Shown here one piece after another: positions 20,206 to 31,869 of a stretch of DNA of 64,000 bases; position 1 is the first letter of the stretch; every line of letters begins with the position of its first letter. This DNA comes from Akebia trifoliata. Taxonomy: Eukaryota; Streptophyta; Magnoliopsida; Ranunculales; Lardizabalaceae. Below the pieces are notes generated by a model. That model was not told the origin of the DNA. It did no database searches and saw nothing but the letters and a program-made list of their open reading frames with translations. The DNA lies in NCBI GenBank assembly GCA_017979445.1, contig CM030707.1, forward strand, positions 21,644,586 to 21,708,585, read 5' to 3'. The position numbers were made by a program, and so were the translations under genes.

Positions 20206-20999
20206 GTAATCGTGGATGCCATAGCTACCATTATTTTCATTTTTTTCGTAAAGATCCTACGAAACATTTGACTTGGGGGACCTTCTCCGGGGCTCCTGGC
20301 CATAGTTAAAAAAATTTGGCATGGCATGTCTTGTTGCTCTCCCTTCAAAGCCATTGAGATTTATAGACCCACCTAGGAGATCTGCGTGGAGGCTAAAAAC
20401 TGATCGCATAATCATAGCGATCCGATGTATAACCTCTCGCGAACTTCTGACCTTTACCTACCAACTACCAACTTGACATACCCCTTAGTTCGGGCTCGCG
20501 CCAACTACAATCCATGGGTTTAATTGTCTTAAAACTAATAACAAGTTTGGACTTCTGAGACATAGGATGAATTGTACATGTGTTACCTCGAAATGTATGA
20601 AAATGGAAGTTATATGTCAAGGAAACCAGCAAAAGTTGGAATTCGTGCTAATACGACCTAATGGATCACAATTATATTAGGTGGCTAAAGGATAAGAACC
20701 AACCCTCGGTTCTACTTATCTATAGTGTCCAAAAGGATTTGTGATTCTAGACAAAATTTAATTGAGGAAGAAATTCGTTTAGCCAACTCCAATTTTTGTT
20801 AAAGACTTCGATGATGATGAGGATATTTATTGTGTTATCTTTCAAAAGAAACCCTTTTTTTTTCTTCCTAAAATTCCTGTTGATAGGGAAGTGAACAATA
20901 TCTCCATCAAGTGCTATTTATAGGTCGGATTGAGCAGAGATTCCCATTTCCAATACTCAAAAGCAAATTGGATTTACAAAATCCATTCAAAATGAAGAG

Positions 21000-21430
21000 A
21001 GTTACTATTGGCACTCCAATAGAAGCTCTCTTATTTTTTAGAGCTATTGTCACACACCAACTTTCGCTAACAGCGCCCCAAGATGCCTATTAATTCTTTG
21101 GTGATATACATATGAATTGGGGTGCTGTTAGTCAAAGTTGGTTTGACAATATCTTTCTTTCTATTCTTGTTTTTTTTTAGGGGGGGGGGGGGGGGGGGGG
21201 GGGGCTAGATTTCTATCTTTTTGGGTTTAAGATTTTATATGCGATTAATCATAATTGTAAACAACTACTAAAATGGTTTGAACGAGTGTTATTATGTTTT
21301 ACAATGTTGAGATTATAATTTGAGCCAAAGCTTGATAATGTTTGAAGGGTGTGTTTTAATCTTTAATTGGGGGTGTGATAAATGCTTTAAGAAATTGGGA
21401 TGTAATAAATAAAAGTTGGTGATCAAGGCC
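21000..21430. repeat. Copy 2 of the TTGGCACCCCAAC-family MITE
   Basis: Opens TATTGGCACTCCAATAGAAG at about 21,007 and ends with GGGATGTAATAAATAAAAG. The region 21,240-21,430 matches 13,600-13,790. It contains a 25-base G homopolymer. Confidence 0.55.
21180..21204. repeat. 25-base poly(G) tract preceded by poly(T)
   Basis: Uninterrupted G run directly after a T run ending in AG. Such tracts are rare in AT-rich plant DNA and their length is prone to sequencing error. Confidence 0.9.
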
Positions 21431-21499
21431 TAGAGACTTGTTTCCAGAATCTTATTTACAGATATTTTAAGGGTAAATAATACATAAAATCCCATAAAT

Positions 21500-22670
21500 A
21501 AATATAATACGTTGATAGTCCATAATTATTATTATTTTTTAATAAATTGTGAATTTTCGGAGTAATTATGGTTATTTACGTGTAATAGGTTAAAATCGCG
21601 AGATCAAAAAGGATAAACCAGGACGAATAAAGAAGTACATTGCAATCTTGGACCCAAGATAAGATTATTGACTAAAATCCAGATGCATTGGGCCCACAAG
21701 CACTGCAACTCGATGAAGTCAATAAGATATTCCTCGATATTCGTGTACTATTGAGGCGGCAGGATTTGTATCGTAACAAATTAGGTTTTTAAGTCCTTGT
21801 AAAGTACGGAAGTATTTTGAATTCAAGAGGAACCCTAATCTAACCTCTATAAAAAAGAGACTAGACAAGAGCTTAGGGGAATCATCTAATATCTCTCTTC
21901 TCATAGTTCTTCCATAGTTTTCTACTTTTTAGGTTTACTTTTTGTTGAAGCTTTGTAAATAGAAAGAGTACTCTGCGAGATTCAATTTAAGATTAATAAA
22001 GATCATTACTTTCTTCCTTATTCTCTTCTCTTTTATTTTTATTTTGTTTTTATTATTTTTGCTCTGATCTGTGGCAAAACCTCCGTTAGAGAGGTCAATG
22101 AAACCCAAACAAGATCATCTTAGATAATTATTTGTTTTAATCATGCTTTAATGTTTTATTGTGATATCAATTTCTTAAGTAGTGACCATTGAATTTAATA
22201 TTTATTCTCATGATTATGATAATTTAATATTGGATAAGATCAAGTTAAACTATGTTTTGTTAGAGATTCAATGTTTTACCTTTGATTTCGTCATATTAAA
22301 TATCATCACAGGATTTATGATTATTATTTGAATTAATAGATATCATCTTCGATCCAATAACATTAGCTTTGTTAATTGGATTGAGATAAAAAATAAACAA
22401 ATAAATTGATAAGGTAACTTGATTTGGTGGATTTGATTGATCTAATTTTTTGCATTGTGATTTCCATTCCTGTTTATTTTAGAGTAATTTTAATTCAGTT
22501 TCTCTTAATATTTTGAAAACCGTGATTGATTGTTTTAAATCAAAAAAAAATTGTTTGATCAACATTGTCTCTGTGGATTGACCCCTTGTTTGCCAAGATT
22601 TTTATATATTTTTGTTCTTTTATTTCTATTGATAATATGAACCAAACAGTTGGGGTGCATTTAGAAGCAA
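21500..22670 (+). mobile_element. LTR and leader-like segment of an LTR retrotransposon
   Basis: Has features in the order expected of an LTR plus downstream leader. CTATAAAAAAGAGA at about 21,847 resembles a TATA box, and CTTTGTAAAT is followed by AATAAAGATC near 22,000 (poly(A)-like). Then comes an AT-rich stretch ending in CTCTGTGGATTGACCCC at about 22,570, similar to the motif before the primer site region in some Ty3/gypsy elements. No gag or pol follows. The assignment is inference. Confidence 0.4.
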
Positions 22671-23146
22671 CTTGAAGCAAAATTATCATAGTGAGTGGAT
22701 AATTTGAAAAATAAATAAATGTATGCCTTGTGGGATTTTCTTTCTTAGGATCATCCTATATTATGAAACACTGAGTGCCATTTAAAAACAACGTGCATTC
22801 ATCATTATTCTCAAAATAATAGAAGAAGATGTTGTGTTTCAAGTAGAAATCTTTTCCATTAATTTTGAGAGCTTCTATATGCACCCCAACTGTTTGGTCC
22901 AGACTATCAATAGAAATAAAATAACAAAAATATATAAAAATCTTGACAACCAAGAGGATCGATCCATAGAGACAATGTTGATCCAAAGATTTTTTTTTTT
23001 TTTTTTTGACTTAAAATAATCAATCACGATTTCAAAATATTAAGGGAAACTGAATTAAAACTACTCTAAAATAAACAGGAATGAAAATCATAATGCAAAG
23101 AATTAGATCAATCAACTCCATCAAATCAAGTTACTTTATCATTGAT
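22407..23146. repeat. Inverted repeat with arms of about 260-290 bp
   Basis: 22,407-22,670 matches the complement of about 22,855-23,146. Shared blocks include GTAACTTGATTTG, TTGATTGATCTAATT, GAGTAATTTTAATTCAGTTT (with changes), AACATTGTCTCTGTGGAT/CTATGGAT and AAACAGTTGGGGTGCAT. The spacer is about 185 bp. It looks like a partial second insertion of the same retroelement segment in opposite orientation. Confidence 0.75.
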
Positions 23147-23299
23147 TGAAGATATAATTGATGGTTAGAATTTTAAATGGTCAAATATGGTTCATGGTGC
23201 CTATCCAAATAATAAGGCTAAGATGTTGACACTAATTAGCTAAACTTTTTTTGGGTCATTGAATACTCCATTACCCTTCCATCGTGAATTGTTCTTTAA

Positions 23300-23545
23300 A
23301 GATTCTTATTTCCTTTTCTTTTTTCTTTTTTTTTATTATAACCAGGTATCCCTGTACATAGAAGACCTTGCCTGTATCTAGGCTTCGCCCAATCCTTAGA
23401 CCATGGTCTTGTCCAAGGACTAGTCACAGGGGACATGCAAAGTATGCACATCACACTCACTAGGTAAGTAGGGGTGGGCCCTGAGGAATTAATGCTCGTA
23501 CAAAGCATCAAACTCACAACCTATGGGCATTAATCATTGCAACTT
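23300..23545 (-). mobile_element. Possible degraded SINE
   Basis: On the minus strand GTTGTGAGTTTGATGC resembles a decayed B box. The body contains CTCAGGGCCCACCCCTAC, and the 3' end is A-rich (seen on plus as a T/C run at about 23,310-23,335). The A-box half and target duplication are not clear. Confidence 0.4.
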
Positions 23546-24187
23546 TTTCTAATTCTTCCTCTTCACCTTCTATTTATTATGTAATTCAATCTAAGGTTGA
23601 GACTATCAAAACATTGAAAATTACTATGGTTGAGGGGATTGCTAAGTCTCTACACCAAAACTTTAAAACATTTAAAAAAATAGATAAGAATGAATGAATG
23701 AATGAATGAATGAACAAACGTTAATTTGTTATTCTTTATATTCTTCAACAACAAAAAAAGGTCATTGACAAAAGGCACCTCCATGAAGTGGTAGAGTTTG
23801 TGTGTGGTAATACTACAGTCTTATAATTAAAAAAACCATGCCTCCACACTCATAACTATCAAAAAATTAAAATATAATTGAGATCAAGGGACAATTATTT
23901 GCTGTAACTCTTTTTACAACACTAGATGCCGTCAAACGATGGCATTTGGTGTTGTACAAATCATTGAAAAATGGAATTTGTGTTAGACTTCAAATGCAAC
24001 TAAAATAATAGAGATAGTGGTGTTTGAGATAATGTGAAATTCTTGGATTCATGTCAAATTTTAATTACATAGAAAATTAATTACGTGTAGTTACATAACT
24101 AACCTAACTAGAATGTAATTATAGTTCAGTATATCTTTATACATTGTGATATAATATGTCATAAGTACATGATCTAATTATAATTAT

Positions 24188-24349
24188 TTTTGTTTTTTAC
24201 TTAGTGGGCCGCACGCACCATCTTACCTTGTCACGTGACCGCATGTAAATAGCCACATTTTTTTGTGGAGGTGCGTATAGAGATTCAAAGGTGTAACTTA
24301 GGGAGCAAACCCAGTCGTCCTTACCATCTCAACTAACCCTTGGTGGTTA
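24188..24349 (-). mobile_element. SINE with 15-bp target duplication
   Basis: Flanked by TCTAATTATAATTAT (24,173-24,187) and TCTAATTATAACTAT (24,350-24,364), 14/15 identical. The minus strand opens with a tRNA-like head (GGGTTAGTTGAGATGGTAAG), has a weak B box (CTTTGAATCTC), and ends in an A-rich tail (plus-strand TTTTTGTTTTTT). Structure fits a short Pol III SINE. Confidence 0.75.
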
Positions 24350-25286
24350 TCTAATTATAACTATATTAAGATAATTATTTCATGGATCAATGTACACCTC
24401 AATACAATACTACATAATGTAATACTTAATGCCTTCCCGCAATCGCATGTTCTTTTAAACGAGGAACGTGTAATTAGTCACATATATTAATGTCATTGAT
24501 GCCATGACTCAATTTGAAATCAAAAGTCATGTTTGTTGAAGATTACTAATGTTTATTGATGAATCCAATTGTCAACATTGACATGAAGAAGTCCTTCTGA
24601 TGATGTCTGAGAAAAACAACAGATAATATGACATGTGTTGGAAATTTCTTATGGAAGGAGAAAAAAATGTGTAGAAAAAATTTGGATTCTGAGGTTTGAA
24701 AAACGATATCTTTTATACAATAATTCTCCCCTTTAGATCTTAATCTCAAATGCACAAAGGGTGTAGAGAGATTGCCTTGAGGATGCTATAAAGCTCTTTG
24801 ATTGAACGAATATTGTGATATGGATTGTGTACCATCCGATTACAGTCAAATCACACTTTTCTAATACTGATGATGTTCTTTAAAATAAAATATTAAATTA
24901 TTATTTTCTGGATTTTTCAAGTGTCAAACAAAAAAAACAAGTGATGGTTTAAAAAGACACTCAAAGAACACTTCAGTCAAGAAATGCCTTTTCTCAAGAG
25001 ACATCTAATAAACCAATGGTTTCTTTCTCAAGAGACACCTATTAAATCCAATAGTTTAAAGAAAAATTGGGTAGAGACATGTCTTTTCCCAACTAGTACA
25101 ACCTGTAAGGTGTTTTATTTTGCTAACTAGTACAACCTATTTACAATAGGCACTTGAACTAATCAAATGGGTTCCATGTTTATTCTCAAAAGAAACAACC
25201 ACACTACCTTACCCTACTGGAAAAACACGAAACAAAAGAAATAAAAACAAATTTTTATTATTGAAAACATCCAATAATCCTCTCCT

Positions 25287-25290
<4 letters not shown>

Positions 25291-25330
<40 letters not shown>
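25291..25330. repeat. (TA)n microsatellite
   Basis: About 20 AT dinucleotides directly abutting the left end of the next MITE. A short TATATATAA follows the right end. Confidence 0.95.
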
Positions 25331-25332
<2 letters not shown>

Positions 25333-25555
25333 GTTAGAACCCATTGACTCCTAAGAATGACTCATGAAAAACACACATGATCCCAACCCTTTAAACACAA
25401 AATCCAATAGTTGAGATTTATGAATATCTTGATAACACAAATCATGGAGATAATTATCCAGAGGATAAATCTCAACCATTTGATTTTGCATTTAAAGGGT
25501 CGGGATCATGTATTTTTTTTCATGAGTCATTCTTAAGAGTCAAGGGATCCTGAAC
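25331..25555. mobile_element. MITE inserted in a (TA)n run
   Basis: Terminal inverted repeats of about 90 bp. The left end has GACTCCTAAGAATGACTCAT, ACATGATCCCAACCCTTTAAA and, further in, GTTGAGATTTAT. The complement of the right end has GACTCTTAAGAATGACTCAT, ACATGATCCCGACCC and the same inner block. It is flanked by TATATA on both sides, so the target was TA or a TA run. 225 bp, non-coding. Confidence 0.9.
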
Positions 25556-25599
25556 ATATATATAATAAATAACAATAGATGCACCACAAAAAATGGTTA

Positions 25600-28066
25600 C
25601 CTACATACCCTTTTCTGTATGAAGCTTCTATAATTCTTACAAGGCAAAAATAAAACAAAAAAAATTATAATTGAGCAAAATTGTACAAATAGTACATCGA
25701 GAAAAGTATTTTTTGGATTTGAACTTCCACTTTATACAAATAAATCAAAGTTTTGTCAATGTGTTATAGTGAATTGATCTTGAACCAAGAATCCTTATAA
25801 ACGAATTGGACTCATTTGTACATACACATTTCTATAAGTAAGAGTAATCTTTAAAGCTTGCACACTAATGACCATGCACATATATCCTAATTTCATGAGT
25901 ACTTCAGAATTAGTCCAATTTTTCATAAAAAGTAAGTACATAAATCATGTTCCTGCAAGTCACCCTTATAAATAATTTGGATTTATTAAGGATTTACTTC
26001 CAAACTGTCTTGAAGGAACCAACACTAGATGTCTATGAATGAGGCAATTAAAAAATTTCTAGTGTCTCACTAATCCACTCATTCAACTTGTTATTACCCA
26101 TTGAAACCTTGCCTATCATTTCAAGATTGAGGTTAGATTCCCATTAAATGGTGGTTGAATTTTCTATATAGACTTTAACTCCATCCCTTTTGAAATAAGA
26201 TAAATCACCTCTCCAACAATACTCTTTAACAAAATGATTTGTATTGTTTTTATTTGATTCCACATAGTCGATCGTAATTACTCCGCTCTTGAGTAATTAT
26301 CTAATATAGTGATGTCTAAGACTTATATTTTAGATTTTTCATTGTATGTCTTTTTTGAGATGGTAACTTTTTAGGCATTTTAGTGACTCTCGTACGACTA
26401 AATGACATTGATGTACCTAAGATCTAGGTAAGGGGTCCATTTAGAAGATAGTAAAGGTGTTAGACACCCTATTTTCTCCACCTTAGATGGTAATCTTATA
26501 ATTGGTCATTTTGAAAAATAAAAGAAAGTAAAGAAATTTGGTAAATTTGGTTTTGTGTTATCAAGTATTAGGAACTTTGATTTTGTCTTGGATCATGAAT
26601 GTCTAGGCCTTGAAAATGCAAGTTTGAAAAATATGTGGGCTTGACGGTTATGAGCCAATTTTCATAAGAAAGAGGCCTTATGCCTTAGTCTCGAAAACAT
26701 TTTGTGGTGGGTGCAAATGTGTAGGGATTTTTTAAAAGAGTTTATTTTAAAAATGGGTTTCAACCGTTATCCTTTCAATCAAGCTGAGGCCCAATTTGTC
26801 GAGTGTAGAGGAGGGTGTCCACTACATCCTAAGGTTAATCTAAATAGAAAATAAAAGAAAAGATGGGAAAGATAGAAAAAGGAAAAGATGGAGGATTTTA
26901 TGTAACTTTTCTTCTTATTCTATATTGTCTTTGAAGCCTTCTTTCCTTGAACTTTCTTCTTAATCTTCAAAAAGGTTCTTAGTCATGTATTTGAATTTTG
27001 AGACTTAAGGATGTAAGTTGAGGGTATTTTGAAGTTGTGAGTTGAGGGATTTGAGAGTTGAGAGAGAGATGATAGACTTTAGAGATTAAAGACTTGAAAG
27101 AGGGGTTCAGGTATTAGGAGATTTTGTGAGAGAGGGATGCACTTTTATATATATTTTTAGGTTACTTTTAGGGGTAGGATGGGGCAAAAGTAAAAGAGGA
27201 TAGAAAATGACATGATGTTTGTGAATAAAAGGTCTAGAATTTGAGGTTGGGGAGAGGTAATTGTGGAAAAGGGGTTAAGTTGGTTGCCTTTAACCTATAC
27301 CTATGGACATGATCTAAATGAGTTAGTAGGCAACCCATTATTTAGTACAGTGTGAGTTAAATTCGGGGGTGATACTAGGTTAAATATTTTGTTAATGTAA
27401 TAAGGTAGGTGATGATATTTTGAGAGGTGGATTGTGGTGAAAACATGTGGCAAACACATAGGTATATGTTTGCTTTAGACGGGTTAGGTGAGTTGATTAA
27501 GGAAATGGGGTGTGAGGGAGTATAGAGATGGATTGTGGAGTGAATTTTTGAAGAACTGATGGTGTTAGGTGGTGGCATGTGGCATGGTGTTGGGAGGGTG
27601 ATGGTATGATGAGATTGACTTTTTGGGAAGTGTATTGTGGCAGTGAACTGTGACAAGGTGGTTAGGGGAGGTTTTTTATTTTGGTCAATGGGTTTTAAAG
27701 CTCAAAAACTTATGGATTTGGACATTGAACTTCAATATGGTGGGTTTTTATAATAAAGGTGATGAGAATGGGCTTTGAATTGATAAGATTTTTTAATGGA
27801 CCTTGGTAGAAAGGGGTTAGGAATTGGACTCGGTGGATTTATGTTTGAGGTTAGATTTGAATGAAGGTAGGATTTGAAATTGGATTTGAGCTTGGGTTTA
27901 GTGAGCTTAAAGGTTTTGTGGTTTAAAAAAAAAAACAAAAGGTTTTTAGATACTTTCATAGGTCAAGTTGAGTCTTAGGGATCTTATGTAGACAAACTTT
28001 TTGAAGACTTTAGGCCTTTTTAATTTAAAATGCATTTTTTTAGCCTTTTTGCATGAGACCCGTTCA
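25600..28066. other. Gene-free region
   Basis: No exon of a known family was found. 26,340-26,480 contains AGGTAAGGGGTCCATTTAG and AAGGTGTTAGACACCC. I associate these loosely with leaders of some plant LTR retrotransposons, but no gag or pol follows. 26,990-27,700 is strongly purine-biased (GTGG/GATTG-rich), which produces long minus-strand frames of low-complexity Pro/Thr/His/Ser; I regard those as artefacts. Confidence 0.4.
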
Positions 28067-28079
28067 AATTGGGGAGTAT

Positions 28080-28537
28080 ACATTCTCAATGACTGAATAT
28101 TTTAATCAACTAAAAAATGTTGTTAACTATCTTGTTGTTGATAAGCCAATTCCCGAAACCCATCTCGTATTGGGCACTCTAGGATGATTAAATGTTGATA
28201 TTGAACGTTTTGTGACTACGGTCATTAACAGAGCAGATGGCTTGCCTTCTCTCTATAATTTATTTGATATGTTGATCAATCAGGAACAAGTTATTGAAAA
28301 TTTGCACAAGAAAACTCAAAATTCTGTTGAGTCTACTGCCTTCGTTTGCACACGTGGGCGTGGTTAAGGACCCAACTTTCAAAATTCTCCAAGGTGAAAT
28401 AATTTTCATAATTCTCCATCAGGTCTCCAACAGAATCATCAGGTAAACATAGGTAATATTTTCAATCGTGGTGCATACAATAATTTCACTCAAGGAAGAA
28501 AAAATTCTTCTATTACATGTCAAATTTGTGATCGTCC
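28080..28537 (+). pseudogene. Copia gag remnant
   Basis: The frame opens SMTEYFNQLKNVVNYLV and continues through a gag-type helical region with LINQEQVIENLHKKTQ. It ends in a zinc-knuckle start (CQICDRPS) where CACTA-A is inserted. At least two in-frame stops (near 28,180 and 28,365) are present. The N-terminal part of gag is missing. Confidence 0.75.
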
Positions 28538-28540
28538 ATC

Positions 28541-28800
28541 CACTATGTGAAAATACCCAAATATCGACGGCCTATAACCGTTGAATTATGGATACATTCG
28601 ACAGTCTCAACCGTCGAATTGGGACTTGTTGAAAAAATATTCGACGGCTAAAAATCATAGAATTTTTATAAATTCAACGGTCTTAGGCCGTTGAATCTGG
28701 GATATAAACATATATTCGACTGTCTATAGCCGTCGAATAACATATTTTCGACGGTTAGAGGTTGTCGAATATGGGATTCGACCATATTTTCGACTAAATA
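28541..28800. repeat. Subterminal repeat array of CACTA-A (TTCGACGG type)
   Basis: About ten copies, alternating in orientation, of CGACGG/CCGTCG or degenerate forms, often as pairs around a 6-10 bp centre (for example TCGACGGCCTATAACCGTTGAA). They are likely transposase-binding sites by analogy with En/Spm. Confidence 0.75.
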
Positions 28801-29246
28801 AGGCCATCGAATTACTTTAATGACCAATCAGAACTTCTTATTTAGTGCCCAAATGCTTTTTTTTCAACCTATACCTGCAAAAAAAATCACACATTTATAT
28901 CTATATCCCATCCACATCGACATTCACATCCCATCCCATCCACTCTCATCTCCATCCACACCAATTTGCATTCAATTCATAGTATCAAAGAATAATAAGA
29001 TTTTTTTTAAAAAAAATTTACTTATATAATTCAAAATTTTAATCTCACATGTTGGAAGAATTCTTGAGATCATATTCACATACATCAATGTAATGAAGTC
29101 TAAAACAAATCCCACTTTCAATCGAAAACGGAGGAAACAGATCAATTTCCTTGGAATGCATCCATGCTGAACTTGACTTCATCAAAGTACATGTCTTGAA
29201 GTTGCTTCTCATCGTTCCATGATGAGTTCTCAACGGCAAGGTTTAC

Positions 29247-29411
29247 ATTGGAAGAGTAAGAGCCCGACGTGTTGGAAGATACGAGTTGTAGCCTCGTGAA
29301 CATCAATGCCAAGTTTTTGTGTTTGTTCAGCTAATGCTTCTTGACATAGTTTTAGTCCTCTGGCTCATCTAGTTCCACCACCATCTTCACCGCATTGTCC
29401 AAGAGGCTCAT
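29247..29411 (-). pseudogene. Unidentified captured exon in CACTA-A
   Basis: Bounded by an acceptor (TTTTATAG| at 29,411) and a possible donor (CCAAT|GTAAAC at 29,247). One frame is open for about 35 codons including [20 protein letters not shown] and [10 protein letters not shown] do not recognise the family. It lies on the same strand as, and downstream of, the MGDG synthase exons. Confidence 0.4.
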
Positions 29412-29947
29412 CTATAAAACATAAACAAACATTGATCATCAATGGATAATACCTGATAATTTTCGAGAGTACGAGTTTTAAAACCAGCTGCACAATGACA
29501 AAATAATATTCCCATGTCCTGATGAACTTCTCATCGAATCCAATGTAAGTATTTTACTCGAATCCAAGAAGTAACACAATATCAGAATCTAAGGATAAAC
29601 AGAGATTTCTATGAGATGACATGCAATATTTGAATCTAAAAAGAATATGGAAATTTCTTTATGTGTAGACCTCTCGACCTCAACTTAAACTATTTGTATT
29701 CTTGTACCTCTGTAATAATAATGAGAATTTATAGTTTTTCATATCTATAAAAAAAAAAAAAAGAGCTAAATAGTTTTTCAAGATATCTGATAACTGAACA
29801 ACTAGTTGACAAGCAGGTCCCATGTCAACTGGGCTTCAAGATGTCAAGAATAAAGTTATCTTGAAACAACTATTCATCACCAACTATGAAGTAGCATGCC
29901 ATTAAGAACAACCATAATTAAAAAACTTCCTAGTAAAATAATGTTAC

Positions 29948-30296
29948 CTGTAGTGCTTCCCCAGGGGCGCTTGCAGTTTTTTGACAGGACCCATACCTTC
30001 ACCACCTCCCATAAGTAGAACTACGGGCAATTGTGGATCCATCTCAAGTTCTTTCCTTAATTGATCCTATAAAACCAAAATAGAACATAGCCCAAAACAC
30101 AATTTAAGTCAAAAAACCAATCACAAAAGACCAAATTGTTCATTTTAATTAAAAAACTAATCTCAAATCCAAAACCTTGGATATAACTGCCCGACAAAAA
30201 GAGGGTCTGACAGGCAAGCCAAATACGCAAATCTGAGAAGACTCTAAGCCATCTTCCAAAGCCCTCTTGGCTACCTTCTCTGAGGGGCAGTAACAT
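29948..30296 (-). pseudogene. MGD1: Captured fragment of monogalactosyldiacylglycerol (MGDG) synthase
   Basis: Two exons with an intron between them. 30296-30176 reads [18 protein letters not shown], then [16 protein letters not shown]. 30066-29948 reads [20 protein letters not shown] and continues GEGMGPVKK. The GLPVRPSF and MGGGEGMGP blocks are diagnostic of plant MGDG synthases, plastid-envelope enzymes that transfer galactose from UDP-galactose to diacylglycerol. Boundaries are GT-AG. Only the middle of the enzyme is present: the transit peptide, most of the N-terminal domain and the C-terminal UDP-sugar site are missing. After GPVKK the frame departs from the family. It cannot make an active enzyme but could yield a fusion transcript or small RNA. 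Confidence 0.85.
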
Positions 30297-30881
30297 CTTG
30301 TAACACTAGTATTAAACCTGTATAAAATAGAAAGCTTTCACGATTTAAAATCTTTGATAGACTAAAATTATTGGGTATGATTAAAAAGTAGAAATTGAAA
30401 TGCTTTTAATTGACCATGTGCAGTAGATGGTCATCAAATACCTTGATCAACCCCCACAAACTACAATACCCAAGGCACGTATGAACATGTACAAATGTTG
30501 TTTCTATGTGTGTGAGTTTTGATACATATTCAAGTGATGAGATGACCCAATGTTATTTGCATGTTATGATGATGGATGAAAGAAATAGAGATGATGGTGC
30601 ACAAACCTAGGAGATTTTGGTAGTGGTGGTGGAGCTGTTGGTGGTGGTGGTGGGTTGAGAAAATGAGAGGTGTGGATATCAGCTTTCCCATAAGACAATC
30701 CACGTTCCACTTCTACAATTCCTGTAGAAAAATAAATCTGATGGTTCGTTGGGCTTAGCCCATTGAATTATTTTGTTGGGCTTAACTGTGGGTTTTGGGC
30801 GGCCCAAATAAATGTGAGACTTGGGCTGCCGAATTTAACGCTATATTAATAACGAATTTTAACTTTTTTGAGGTAGTAATC

Positions 30882-31775
30882 AACTTGATGATCTTCCTAA
30901 GTTATTTGCGGCAATGAGTCTTAATCAAGACCCTAACTGGTACGTTGATAAGGGTGTCACCAATAACCTCACCTCTAAAAATATTATTCTGACAAATAGA
31001 TCTGAGTATCAAGGTTCTGACCAAATTAAGATTGGCAATGGCTTGGGTATGCCTACTCAAGGCATTGGTAGTTATTCTCTTCGTACACCTGCATCAATAT
31101 TGAATTAAATAATGTTCATCATGTTTCAGCCATTATGAAAAATCTACTATCTGTTGATAAATTTGTTCGGGATAATGACTATGTTTTTTAATTTGACTCT
31201 TCTAATTTCATCAAGGATTGACAAACAAGGAGAATTCTCTTCACATGTAATGGTAACGGAGGCGTACTTCCTATTCGACCCTTGGAAGCTTTTAATGGAG
31301 GTTCGATGTGTTGTATGGGAGTTAAAACATCTATGGATACTTGGCATCATTGATTAGGCCATCCTAACTCGAAAGTTTTAGACTTTCTTAAAATAAAAAA
31401 AAAATTTCCTTCCCTACGAAGGTCTTAGGCGTTTTAATAAAATCTATCCAAGTTGTTTGGCTGGAAAGGCACATTGTTTGCCATTTTCTTCTTGTTCTAG
31501 AGTTTCTATAACACCTTTGGAACTTATTCATGTTGATTTATGGGGGCCAGGATCAATTTTGTCTAGAATTGAAAATCATTATTTCTTATTGATTGTTGAT
31601 GATTTTAGTAGATTTTCATGAATGTTTTCACTTGTTCATAAATCAGAAGCATTGGAATGTTGAGTATTTTAAATTATTACCTGAGAAGCAATTTGGTCTA
31701 CCTATTAAATCATTGAAATGTAATGGTGGGACTCATGAGTTTGTTGGTCATCCATTTTCCAATTTTCTACGCATG
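30882..31775 (+). pseudogene. Copia pre-integrase zinc-finger and integrase start (broken)
   Basis: Resumes after CACTA-A with SLNQDPNWYVDKG (protease-region start) and YQGSDQIKIGNGLG. It continues with a frameshifted pre-integrase part containing the H-H...C-C region, and then integrase with HVDLWGPG and FLLIVDDFSRF. Several frameshifts and stops are present (for example TGA after SRFS). CACTA-B splits the integrase core at 31,779. Confidence 0.8.
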
Positions 31776-31869
31776 CTTCACTACGTGAAAATCGCAAATT
31801 AAAAAAAAAAAATTTGATGCGCCTGACCCGTCAATTTTTAATATCGAAATTCCGCGGCCTTCGAATCAC

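Larger units (their letters stand above)
28541..30878 (-). mobile_element. CACTA-A: gene-carrying CACTA transposon (2.3 kb)
   Basis: The left end is CACTATGTGAAAATACCC. The right end is the complement of TACTACCTCAAAAAAG (first base mutated from C). Target duplication ATC is at 28,538-28,540 and 30,879-30,881. The left subterminal 250 bp holds many repeats of TTCGACGG and CCGTCGAAT in both orientations, the kind of array that CACTA transposases bind. It carries MGDG synthase exons and at least one other exon on the minus strand, and no transposase. The CT-rich leader of B and D is absent. Confidence 0.9.

Noticed and set aside
19732..20309. Frame at 20,082-20,309 as a gene
   Set aside because: Runs across the end of a hAT-like element and matches no family.
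27375..27959. Minus-strand frames rich in Pro, Thr, His and Ser
   Set aside because: They arise from a G- and T-biased plus strand, with no start context, splice pattern or family match.
28541..30878. CACTA-A as a Mutator-type Pack element
   Set aside because: The CACTA-type ends, subterminal inverted words and 3-bp rather than 9-bp duplication fit CACTA better.
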